A stretch of 20,463 nt of DNA, taken from Acanthamoeba lenticulata (lineage: Eukaryota; Discosea; Longamoebia; Acanthamoebidae). The stretch covers positions 1 through 20,463 of the forward strand of contig NAVB01002164.1 of assembly GCA_002179805.1 (NCBI GenBank), in the 5' to 3' direction. The notes beneath the pieces were generated by a model that was given only the letters and a program-made list of their open reading frames with translations, did no database searches and was not told the DNA's origin. Position numbers and translations under genes: made by a program. Positions 9,301-17,600 of the stretch are shown piece after piece. Position 1 is the stretch's first letter, and each line of letters begins with the position of its first letter.

Positions 9301-10420
9301 CATCTTGCTGTGAATCGCCGGTTTCAGCTGCGATCATGAAAGCAGTGAGAAGAGGCTTATTGTCATCGTGACTCGGCACCCGGGCGATGCAGCGCATGAC
9401 CGCGCACCTTGCGATAGAGTTCGAGGGTGGAAAGAAAGTCCACACGCTTGGTGGTGACCGAATCGGCGATGTGCGTGATGAAGCCATTGATGGACGAAAA
9501 CAGCTTTTGCTTGTTCCTCAGCGTGCGAATGAGCACGTACTTGAAGCTCTGTTTTGTTATCATCGTCATTACGACCAAGGGTCAGCCTTTGGCTCAGCAA
9601 AGCGCCTGAAGCAGCAGGACGTGCCTGGTAGGAGAGGAGGTCAAGAAAGTCGGTGTCCTGGATGGCGTAGACGACCACGTCGCTGCCGGCCACGAGCTCG
9701 GCCATGCGCTCGGGCACGTCGAACAGGCTCTCCCAGTCCCCAAAGTAGGCCGGCGCGCCTGAGAACGATAGTGTACGTGCCGAGGTGAGCGAAGACGCGC
9801 CAGCGCGTGTGTGTTGCGAGAGGGCGAGACAGGTCACACGCACTGTAGTACTGAAGGAAACGAGGCAGGGGCCCGGTGATGTCCACCGCCATCACCTGTC
9901 CGTCCTTGAGCAGGTACACCTGGCGGTCCTTGGACTTTTGCCTCGTGATGAGGTCGCCCTCTTTGGAGTGAAGGGAAGAGCATAGTCGTTCAGTGCCAGA
10001 GCAGTGTAAACGAGCGTGCTGAGCAGTTACCTTTGAAGGTGAGCAGCTGAGCCTTGGCCGCGAGACGGCGACGAACGGCGCCCGGCAGGAAGCTGAAGGG
10101 CGACGTGACCGACAGCACTTGTGCAGCTTCGACCGCTCGACGCTTCTTCTCCTCGGGTGGAAGCTGTTCCTCCACTGGCTCCCGCTGCAGGTCGGGTGAG
10201 GTCATTCACGCATTTAAAGGTGAAGATTGTGAAAACAGGGGAACCGCACGTGGTGCAGGAGGCCCTTGAACTTCTCCACGGCCTTTAGGACGTGGCTAGC
10301 GACAACCAAGCTTTCAAACTTCTGGTGAAGGTCGCTCTGCAGCTGCTTTTGCGCCTCCTTCTCCTCCATCTTCTCGGCGATGGGCAGCCGCCAATCAATG
10401 TCGGTCATTTGCATCTGCAT
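6378..10420 (-). CDS. Large protein with cyclic-nucleotide-binding-like domain fused to nucleoside-phosphorylase-like domain
   Basis: Predicted about 1056 residues. Minus-strand exons: 10420-10250, 10184-10031, 9960-9844, 9758-9625, 9548-9408, 9327-9254, 9172-9051, 8999-8883, 8827-8199, 8134-8070, 7996-7910, 7813-6749, 6672-6378. Residues about 75-200 look like a cNMP-binding fold (LLTFKEGDLITRQ, VYLLKDGQVMAVDI, AYFGDWESLF, VVVYAIQDTDFLDLL, then a helix). Residues about 340-550 hold a coiled coil (ALLEREQEQLRRRLQRIES) and an Ala/Gln/Ser/Pro-rich linker. From about 555 to the end is one conserved-looking domain: LINIDYAFGRQAGDVLC, SVNVLGKAGGLQGKRGDIIL (about 903-922), VLTVPGTLLQDRNLLHFY, LEMEGSYYA (about 986-994), SDLPLHTESNLSQ, PPLYATTRAVLQQIL. 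GKAGG...GDI and MEGSYYA recall the nucleoside-phosphorylase superfamily. Activity and ligand are inferred, not shown. Exon junctions at 9625/9548 and 8883/8827 need GC donors, and the 51-nt intron 9050-9000 is uncertain. Confidence 0.75.
8330..8400 (-). repeat. Ala-Gln dipeptide tract in the linker of the cNMP-binding/phosphorylase-like protein
   Basis: A GGCCTG/GGCTTG hexanucleotide pattern on the plus strand encodes alternating Ala-Gln on the minus strand, with a Ser/Pro-rich flank. It is low-complexity linker sequence within exon 9. Confidence 0.7.
8828..8882 (-). other. Predicted GC-AG intron (55 nt)
   Basis: The only donor giving the right phase is AAG|GCACGC. The acceptor is CTGTAG, with a good branch-like TTGACTGAC about 12 nt upstream. 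Using the nearby GTAAGC donor instead would need an intron of only 26-43 nt. Confidence 0.45.
9549..9624 (-). other. Predicted GC-AG intron (76 nt)
   Basis: The upstream exon ends LLSYQ and the next begins SFKYVLIRTL, both in phase 0. The junction is CAG|GCACGT...AACAG|AGC. The GT dinucleotides I checked downstream of this point join in the wrong phase. Confidence 0.55.
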
Positions 10421-10582
10421 CTTGCCCACCTTCACTAATCTCCTTCCTTACTGTGCCTCCACTTGGGCGATTGCAGCCCCAAAGCCCCAAAGGGTTGTGT
10501 GGCCGTCCGCAGTGCTCACCGACCTCCGCTCCACTTCTCCATGATGTGTCGATTGATTTTCAAAGCTTTATGTCGACATGCA

Positions 10583-13057
10583 CTACACGGTTGGGTTGGG
10601 CCTGCGCCCAGTTGCTGACGATGATGTTGGTGGTGGCGCAGCTGCTTGGGCGCGCAGATAACCAAGTTCGCGTTGAAGGGCGTTGCGTTCCTCGAAGAGC
10701 ACCTGCTCTTGTTGCAGCATCAGGCGGTCCATTGCCGCCTGCAAGTCGGCCAGCGCCTTGCTGTGGATCTGTTGCAGTGCCGTTATCTGCGCCATCGACA
10801 GATCCTCGTCCTCTAAGCTCTGTTTCAACAACAACAAATCAGCTCCCTTGTAGTTGTCGGTAGGAGAAAGAGGAAGAGGAAGAGGAGGGGTCAATTACGC
10901 CAAGGACGTGGGTGATCGTGAGGGCAAGGCTCTCCGCTTGTGGGTGGCTCTCCTTCAGTTTGGCATCCAGCAACCGCTCGCGTTCAACGGCCTGATCACG
11001 CTCGTGAGCTAGGAGCTGCTTCTCGACCTCGACCAATGCTGTCTCTTTGTACGCGATCTCTAGGCGCACAAGGAGCTCCTGGTTGCGTTGCCTTTCTTGC
11101 TCGTAGAGGGCCTTGACTTGCTCAAGTGACTCGTTCGGTTTAGACTGTTGAGTGCTCGGGGCTGGCTTCACGGGCGGTGTGCTGCGCCGAGTTGTGGTGG
11201 CCTCACGCGCCACAGCTGAGCTATTAGCCGAAGGCGCGGGACTCGCCCGGGCCTGTAGGCCCGGAGGTGGCGGTCGTCGCTGGCCCGCAGCCACCACCTC
11301 CGCGTAGCGCAGCGCCGCAGGCTTGGAAGGTTCCGCCGGCTGGTCTCGTGTCGTTGTCGTCGTTGGTGTTGTGGTCGTGTTGGCCTTGCCTTGCCTTGAC
11401 GAGTTGGGCGCCGGCGAGGGTTCGGATGGCTGTGGTCGCTGCTGCTCCGTCCGTGCTGCTGGTTCGGCGCCATGGGCTTGCCGATTGGCAAGGGCCTGCT
11501 TTGGCTGCTGCTTCAGGGCGGGAGCCGGCGCTGCCGCGGCTTGCTGCTTCTGTTGTAGCTGTGGCCTTGGCTTTGCCTGTGGCTGCGGCACTCGGTCGCC
11601 GTCCTTCTTGTGCGCAGGCTCGAGCGGCTTCTTGCTGGCGCTGAGGTCAGGTTTGACTCCTGCAGCAGGCTCACTGGCAGGGTTGTCTCGTCGCTTCCCA
11701 TCTTCCCTCTCCAGCGTTTCTTTCTTTTGATTGCCATCGTTTTGTTCTTCTTTCTTCTCCATGACCTCTTTCTCGTGTTGATCTTGCTGTGGCTTAGCCT
11801 CTAATTGCTGCCCCTCCTGCGGCTTCTGCTGCTTCTTCTTTTGCTTCTGTCGCGCTCGTCGTTTGGCTCCTTTCCGCTCTGGTCCTGTGTGATGGTAACA
11901 CGCTATAAGCCGAATGGGTCATGAAAAAGCTTAAGGTCAGAGGACGACAAACCTGGTTCTTGGGTGGCGACGAGGCCCTTTTCCGCGTTGGCTGCGGCTT
12001 CTTCGAGCTCCTGCCATCGCCGCTGGAGGGCTGTCTTGCAGGCCTTAGAGCCGGCGCTCACTGGTGCCTCTTGCGCGGTCTGCAGCGGAGTCTATCATGC
12101 ACGACGAGTCTGCTGTCAGATCGAGTGACCTCGCGCAGCGATAAGGCGCAGTGACCTTGTTCAGCCGGTTTCGTTTGGTCACATCGGCGCCGTGCGCGAG
12201 CAGCATCCTCACACAGTGCTGGTGCCCTTCCTTCGCCGCAAAGTGCAACGCTAAGGAACACAGCCGGCCGTCATGAGTGCTGTGGTCTATCTTGGATAAG
12301 AGCAAGGAGCGTACCGGTGTTCCCATTGCCGTCCTGTGCGTCGACGTCACGCGGCTGGTCCTTGAGCTTAGCGAGGAGCAAGCCGACAACTGCGGCCTGG
12401 TCGCCACCCGCACAGCAGGCGCACATCAGCGCTGTCATTCCTGCACGCCGAAATGGAACCAGAACCATGGTGAGAAGCGCATGCTTCTTGTGAGTGTGAT
12501 GTGAATGCGGACCTGATCGATTGGTGCGAGCGGCGGAGGCGCCGTGCTGGAGAAGCCACGAAACCACGTCCGCGAAGCCGCCCATTGCGCCGAACATCAG
12601 CGCTGCGGCAGCGGTCAAAATGAAGTCCGGGAGTGTAGCAAGCCAGACGAGTGGGCGTACGAGTGTCTCCGTTGACGTTTGGTACGTCAGCAAGAGGAAA
12701 TAGCTTGGCTCCACTTGTTGCTGCCTCCTTCTGTGCTGGGAACAACAAAGCAGCATCTTTCGCTGCGGAGAGAGCAAGAACTAGGAGCCCTAAAAGGTCT
12801 GCCCGTCCGTTCCGTGCGGCAACGTGGATGAGAGTGTTGCCGCTTTGCCCCAATCGTACGTCCATCAGCAACCGGAGGGCTTTTCGTGCAGGTTCATCGA
12901 GCTCAAAGCCCGTGGCTGAATTGAACAACAGATTGCGCATAATTGGCACTGCATCTGACTGGCCAGGCATGCGCGGAGAGGAAAAGAGCTGGAGGATCGC
13001 GGCGGCTGTTTGTTCTTCGGCACTCTCATCTTCGGGTGCTTGTGTCTTGGTCTGCAT
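10583..13057 (-). CDS. Ankyrin-repeat protein with Lys/Gln/Pro/Ala-rich middle and C-terminal coiled coils
   Basis: Predicted 685 residues. Minus-strand exons: 13057-12661, 12602-12513, 12440-12315, 12250-12156, 12079-11953, 11884-10899, 10819-10583 (TAG). ATG 13057 is the only in-frame Met after an upstream stop. Ankyrin repeats run from about residue 72 to 240: GNTLIHVAARNGRADLLGLL, NGDTPLMFGAMGGFADVVSWLL, GMTALMCACCAGGDQAAVVGLL and GNTALHFAAKEGHQHCVRMLL with GADVTKRN. A basic stretch follows (ERKGAKRRARQKQKKKQQK), then a long Gln/Pro/Ala/Thr-rich region in one 986-nt exon, then coiled coil (ESLEQVKALYEQERQRNQEL; EKQLLAHERDQAVERERLL). Ankyrin repeats bind other proteins; the partner is unknown. 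The basic run could act as a nuclear signal (inference). The last intron has two in-phase acceptors (10820 favoured, one nearer the donor possible). Confidence 0.82.
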
Positions 13058-13122
13058 TTGTTCTCTGCCGGCAAAAAAAGCCGCCAAAAACTTGCTGCTG
13101 AATCCGGCGTGGTGATTTTCGA
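13058..13122. promoter_or_regulatory. 65-bp bidirectional spacer between two divergent start codons
   Basis: The start codons of the ankyrin gene (minus) and the methyltransferase gene (plus) face away from each other with 65 bp between them. Both 5' leaders and any core promoters must lie here or overlap the coding exons. I see no clear TATA box; there is one A-run near 13072-13090. Confidence 0.5.
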
Positions 13123-14324
13123 ATGGAAGGTGAGCAACAAATCAAGTGCTTTGTGCGTCTTCTTTTTCTGAAACTAATGGCAACCCAAAACACCAGCAGA
13201 TGAAACGCAGAGGCGAGAGGTCACCTTCTGCTTTGGCGGGGGTGACGAGGTGCGAGTGCGCGAGCTGCGTGTGCTGAAGGCCATGAGTTCGCCTGGCCCA
13301 GAAGTCTGCGGTGCGGACAGCGCCACGACGGGCAGGATGGAGGGGCGAGTGTTGGAACCAACGTCGTTGCTCTATCACTTCTCGGGCTGTGCAGTTTATG
13401 AGGCGGCTGTAGTCATGGCCAGGTTTTTCCACCACTGCTTGAGCAGCCTGTAAAGGGACTCCTAACTGGTTTGTGCAGATGGGTTTATGTTAACCATCAC
13501 CTCTTTACCGGCAAGTCGGTGATGGAGCTTGGTGCTGGTTGCGGCCTCGTCGGCCTCATATGTGCTCACTTTGCTTCGAGGCTCTATCTTACTGATCGCC
13601 TGCCTCTGGTAAGACACCCTGCCACAAGCGCATCAGGATGAGTTTTCGTTCTTCACCAACTGCATAATCAAACAGGTGCTCGACAACCTGCGCCACAACG
13701 TGGCCATCAATGCGCCGTCGGCTGCAGGCCATGGTCCACTCTTCGGCCAGCGAGACATCACCACGACTGTGCAAGTGCATCATCTGGAATGGGACGAAGC
13801 CGATGCCTCGAATCGATCAGTGCGTTCTACGCCTGACTGTAAGATCACTCCTCATGACTCACCTCACTTGCTCGCCTTGCAGTTTGACCCAGTCGAAGTG
13901 GCTGTCGGATCGGAGGTGATCTATCTGTCTTCTCATGTCGACCTGCTTCTGAAGGTGTTGGATGCGTATCTGTTGCCGGGCGGCGTCTTCTACCAGATCT
14001 GTGCCCGAGAGCGAGAGGTGCTTGCCATCTGGGCGGACTCAGTTATCATCTGCATATGCATATGACCAAGCATCTTCTTGCACACAGGGGTTGAACCGAG
14101 TGAAGGCCCGTGTAGAGGAGCGAGAAGGCTACCGCTGTAATGTGGTGCCTCTCCAGCTCGAAGATCTATTCCCGCCACACGACGAAGACGATAACGTTCC
14201 ATCGTGCTGCCTTCTATTCGACCAAGTGCTCGACCTGCGATACTTTACTTCTCTAGAGGAATTCAGTTTCGTTACCATCATCAAGCCTCTTGACTCGCGC
14301 CCGAACAAGTCCTTGCGCGAGTAG
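13123..14324 (+). CDS. SAM-dependent methyltransferase, Methyltransf_16 / METTL21-like (probable protein-lysine methyltransferase)
   Basis: Predicted 292 residues. Exons: 13123-13129, 13197-13422, 13479-13608, 13676-13819, 13883-14017, 14088-14324. Residues about 75-117 carry the SAM-binding core: a Trp before it (RWVYVNHHLFTG), motif I VMELGAGCGLVGL (about 92-104), and the acidic residue of the second strand in LYLTD (D117), followed by LDNLRHNVAIN. Motif IV-like GSEVIYLSSHVDLLL and LLPGGVFYQICA complete the fold as in METTL21/EEF-lysine methyltransferases. HHLEWDEAD corresponds to the W-containing strand before motif IV. The substrate cannot be named. The first coding exon is only 7 nt (Met-Glu-G), joined in phase to a CAGCAG tandem acceptor. 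The intron 13820-13882 is a multiple of three without a stop, so retention would insert 21 residues. It is divergent from the ankyrin gene. Confidence 0.8.
13191..13199 (+). other. Tandem NAGNAG (CAGCAG) splice acceptor
   Basis: Acceptors ending at 13196 and 13199 both keep the frame after the 7-nt first exon. The products would start Met-Glu-Ala-Asp or Met-Glu-Asp. Confidence 0.5.
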
Positions 14325-14329
14325 ACCGA

Positions 14330-14339
14330 CACCATGGTG
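14330..14339 (+). repeat. Palindrome CACCATGGTG, first copy, with a two-codon ORF
   Basis: A perfect 10-bp palindrome, inside the 12-mer GACACCATGGTG, starts 6 bp after the methyltransferase stop. Read forward it gives ATG GTG TAG (Met-Val-stop). The same 12-mer recurs at 14520-14531, where it holds the FANCI start codon. Confidence 0.7.
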
Positions 14340-14393
14340 TAGGTGTGCCGCATCGCTTCGCTTCCACCTGCACACCCCTCCCCCCAAACGCAA

Positions 14394-14399
14394 AATAAA
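14394..14399 (+). terminator. Poly(A) signal AATAAA of the methyltransferase gene
   Basis: AATAAA occurs 70 bp after the stop codon, in an A-rich stretch following a C-rich run. Confidence 0.5.
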
Positions 14400-14519
14400 A
14401 TAATAAAAATTAAAATAACAACCCAAAAATTAAAATGTTTACTGGAAAAGATTTTTGTTGTGCCCGCTTTTGTCTTTTTACAAGAGGGTTGCCGCAGGGC
14501 AGGGGTAGTGACACATTGA

Positions 14520-14531
14520 GACACCATGGTG
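14520..14531 (+). promoter_or_regulatory. Start context of FANCI within the palindrome CACCATGGTG, second copy
   Basis: GACACCATGGTG contains the proposed start ATG at 14526 with A at -3 and G at +4, a favourable initiation context. It repeats the 12-mer at 14328-14339. Confidence 0.5.
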
Positions 14532-14687
14532 AGGACAAAAGTGTCTGCAAGGTGCAAATAATCACTCCTTGTTGCTAGATCACATGCAACTCTAAATGAA
14601 TTGGTACGTTTTCAGAAAATCGTCTGCAGGGAAGAGCGCTAGCAGCAAAGGAGGAGCCCCGGCAAAGACTCTTGGAACAAAACGGAG
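14526..14687 (+). other. Histone H3-tail-like N-terminus of the FANCI gene (exons 1 and 2)
   Basis: Exon 1 (26 nt, phase 2) plus exon 2 reads [15 protein letters not shown]. Counting from residue 2 as in histones, R2, T3, K4, A7, R8, K9, S10, G13 and K14 coincide with the H3 tail. The rest is Ser/Gly/Ala/Lys-rich. The intron between them is 64 nt with donor AAG|GTGCAA and acceptor TTTTCAG. Confidence 0.6.
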
Positions 14688-17600
14688 GTACGCATGTGCC
14701 ATCTCCTTGCCACACGACTGTTACTTTACATCTCGTCTTTACAGGCGCCCCCAAGAAGATGAGGGGGAGGAAAACGAAAGCATGAATGAGGAGGAGGAAG
14801 AGGAGGAGCAGCAGCAGCAGCCTGCTTCCGAAGAGCCTAAGAAACTGGCGGCACCTGCCCGCCGCTGTGCACACAGTGCGCACCCAGGGCTTTCCATTTG
14901 TTTCTTCTCGCTCACCCAGCCACACAGTCCTACAGGAGGAAGCTGATGAAGTTGGAGAGGGATCGCTCGACGAAGAGATCGTAGAGATATGGGAAAACAA
15001 AATGCAACCGCACTTGACTCAGTCTCAGGCGAGCGGACTTTCCGCACCGTCGGCAGACAACCAAGGCCTTGTCCGCTTGAACAACAAGATTCAATCGGTA
15101 CACTGGCCACCAGCTTGTTTATTATCCAAAGACAATATTGAATGCAAAAGGCGCGCTTGTGCCCAGGTGTCCGAGCCTGAGCTGCTGAGCTACATAAATA
15201 AGCGAGTGGCGGCCGAGGGTGACCTCGTACAGCTGCTCCGGGCCATCTTTCACGGTCTCCCAGCGAACACAGAGAATGGAAAGGAAGCTCGCCTGTCCAT
15301 ACTCAAGCGCGTGATGTGGCTCATCATCAAGGGTCGTCTCGTCAACAAGAAGGCCGAGGAGGCCGTAAACGCTTTACTTCCTGAGGCAACGAATCCCTTT
15401 TTTCTCTTTTTTTCTGTGTGACAAGCGTTGGCTGACTTTATTTTTTCCAGATGGATGCCATTCCAGATGAGGACTTCATCGATCTTGTGGAAGTTATCCT
15501 TTGGGGCGTGGAGAAGGGTATGCTGTTTGTGCTTCTTCTCGCTCGAGTCACCGATGTTGGGGAGGCTCATCTTAGGAGTTGATGTCACGCAGCGCGTTCG
15601 GCTGAGGGACGATTCTTGGCCTTCTTGCCCAAGACCCTCGCGGCTATCGAGCGTCTGCCCGCGGTGGGTGTGGACGAATACACCAACAAGTCAGGACCCC
15701 AGTACAAGAGCCACCTCATTGGCAGGTGAGCGATCATTTTTCAATGCCCCCCTCCCCCAATGGCGTCCACTCATTGCAAGCATCAAAGGCTGTGTGACCT
15801 CGATTGGTCGGAGGCTTTGGTCACACAAATCACTGCGGCGCTAAGGGAGGCCACCCTCTCCAACGACGACCTCCAACGTGTTCTTCACAAGACCGTCAGG
15901 TATGTGGACCAACGTAGAATTAAAGTTGCACGTTTTTGTCTCACTCGGGGCACACAGCTTCTTCAAAGGCATCGACCTCAATGAACTGCCATCTCTGATC
16001 TACCAGCTCATTCTCCTGGCTACGAAGGGCTCCACTGAAGTGAAAGCAAGCTTGCTGCGGGGCATAGCCAATCACCTCGAGGCTCAGGGTCACAAATACG
16101 ATGTGGAAGAGTACGTGCGCCTGCCTCTACCCCTGAACTGAGCAGCGGGCCTGAATCTCGCGATTCTAGGGGACGCACGACGGCCTCGGCCGACGAGCAG
16201 CTCCTGCGGCACATTGAGGGCACCATCCTGCTTCACCTTCAGTTTGCGATCAAGCAGGATCAGGAGCTCGGCCGCGCCTTTTTGAAGGTGTTCAAGAGCG
16301 AGAACTTCCCGCTGACCTCATTCACCGTTGCGTTGCTCTTGTCGGTCGCCCGCATCCAACGCTTCGCCGACCAAGCTCTGGAGACCATCAAGACCGCCGT
16401 CCAGGTGTGTTCGCGGCCTCTTCAAGCATCAAATGCCCTTAACTCACATTTGCAACTCCGGGCAGACGTACTACAAAGAGCAGCAGAAGAAGTCTAAGTC
16501 GCACTGGATGGACAAGATGCGGCAACACATGCCCCCCATGAGTACGTCTCTCTTCTCGATGCGGAGGCGCCGGCTAATTCCGTAACGGACTGCAGTCAAT
16601 CTGGATGCTGCCATCTTGGCGACAATCAAGCACTCAGCCTATGGGTGGGATCACATCACGCCGTCGCTCGTTCAGCTTGGTGTCATGCTGATGGACTCAG
16701 TATCGGCTTCATCATCGGCCGGCGTCACCTCCGGTACCGCCTCTACTTCATCAGCCTCTGCCGGCTTGACCTCGACGCCAACGTCATCTTCCTCCGTTAT
16801 CGCCGTATCGTCGCCCAACAAGTTGCGTCCTTTTCATCCCTTCAACTCAGTGCGGCTGTACGCTAACATGCTTTGTTGACAGGATGTTGCTTCGACTGGG
16901 CGTGGGAATCCTCCTGGAGACCTTCAAGGTTCACGAGAGCGTACGCAACGAGATTCTCGAACAGATCCTGTCCCGAGTGGTACCTACGCCTTGAACGTTC
17001 AGAAGTCTCCTTTACCTTAGGTTGATAAAGCCTGATTTTATGGGATGGCAGATGATCAGCGGCGAGAACAGCAACGTGCTGCAGTACGTCATACTGCTTT
17101 CATCCATCTCGCGCGAGTGCCAGGATCTGCTTCTCGGCGGTGGCGGCGAGTACCTCCCACGCATCAAGGAAGTCTTTGACTACCTCTCCTACGTGCCGCC
17201 CACCGTGACCCGAGCTCTGCTCGCTGCCGTCGAGGTTGCTGCCCTCTCTTTCTGCTCTGCTTCGTCGATGACTAAACGCCATGTTTCCTTGATGACAGCC
17301 AATCATGGCCATCAACCCACAGTTCCAGGACCACATTATCTTGGTTTTACGCAAGGCTATGTTCTCAAGGTCTGCATCCTGCCCTGCTGTGTTGTGGGGG
17401 GGGGGGAACCTGGCGAGGAACTGATGACTCGGCTTCAGAGAGATGGAGTCGCGTCTGACTGCGGTAACCGGCTTCGAGCAACTGCTCAAGAGCTGCGCCC
17501 GCAAGAAGAACAAGCACGAGGCCCAAAAAGGTCCGCCCGCATCACCATCCACCAAGTTTGCCTGTGCTCATTTGGTCTAATTTTATTCTCAGCCGAGCTG

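Noticed and set aside
11267..11730. Two plus-strand frames rich in Val/Ala/Cys
   Set aside because: Shadows of the low-complexity exon of the ankyrin gene.
13142..13453. Separate small genes in the spacer-like part before the methyltransferase core
   Set aside because: The plus-strand frame joins in phase to the SAM-binding exon at 13479 and is best read as exon 2 of the methyltransferase.
13423..13478. U12-type intron because of a TCCTAAC-like branch motif
   Set aside because: The donor is GTTTTT rather than GTATCC/ATATCC; a normal U2 intron explains it.
14596..14946. Alternative FANCI start at ATG 14596 giving [13 protein letters not shown]
   Set aside because: It would retain intron sequence; the TTTTCAG acceptor at 14615 and the phase-matched, well-placed ATG 14526 explain the region better. 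Kept as the main alternative to the H3-like tail model.
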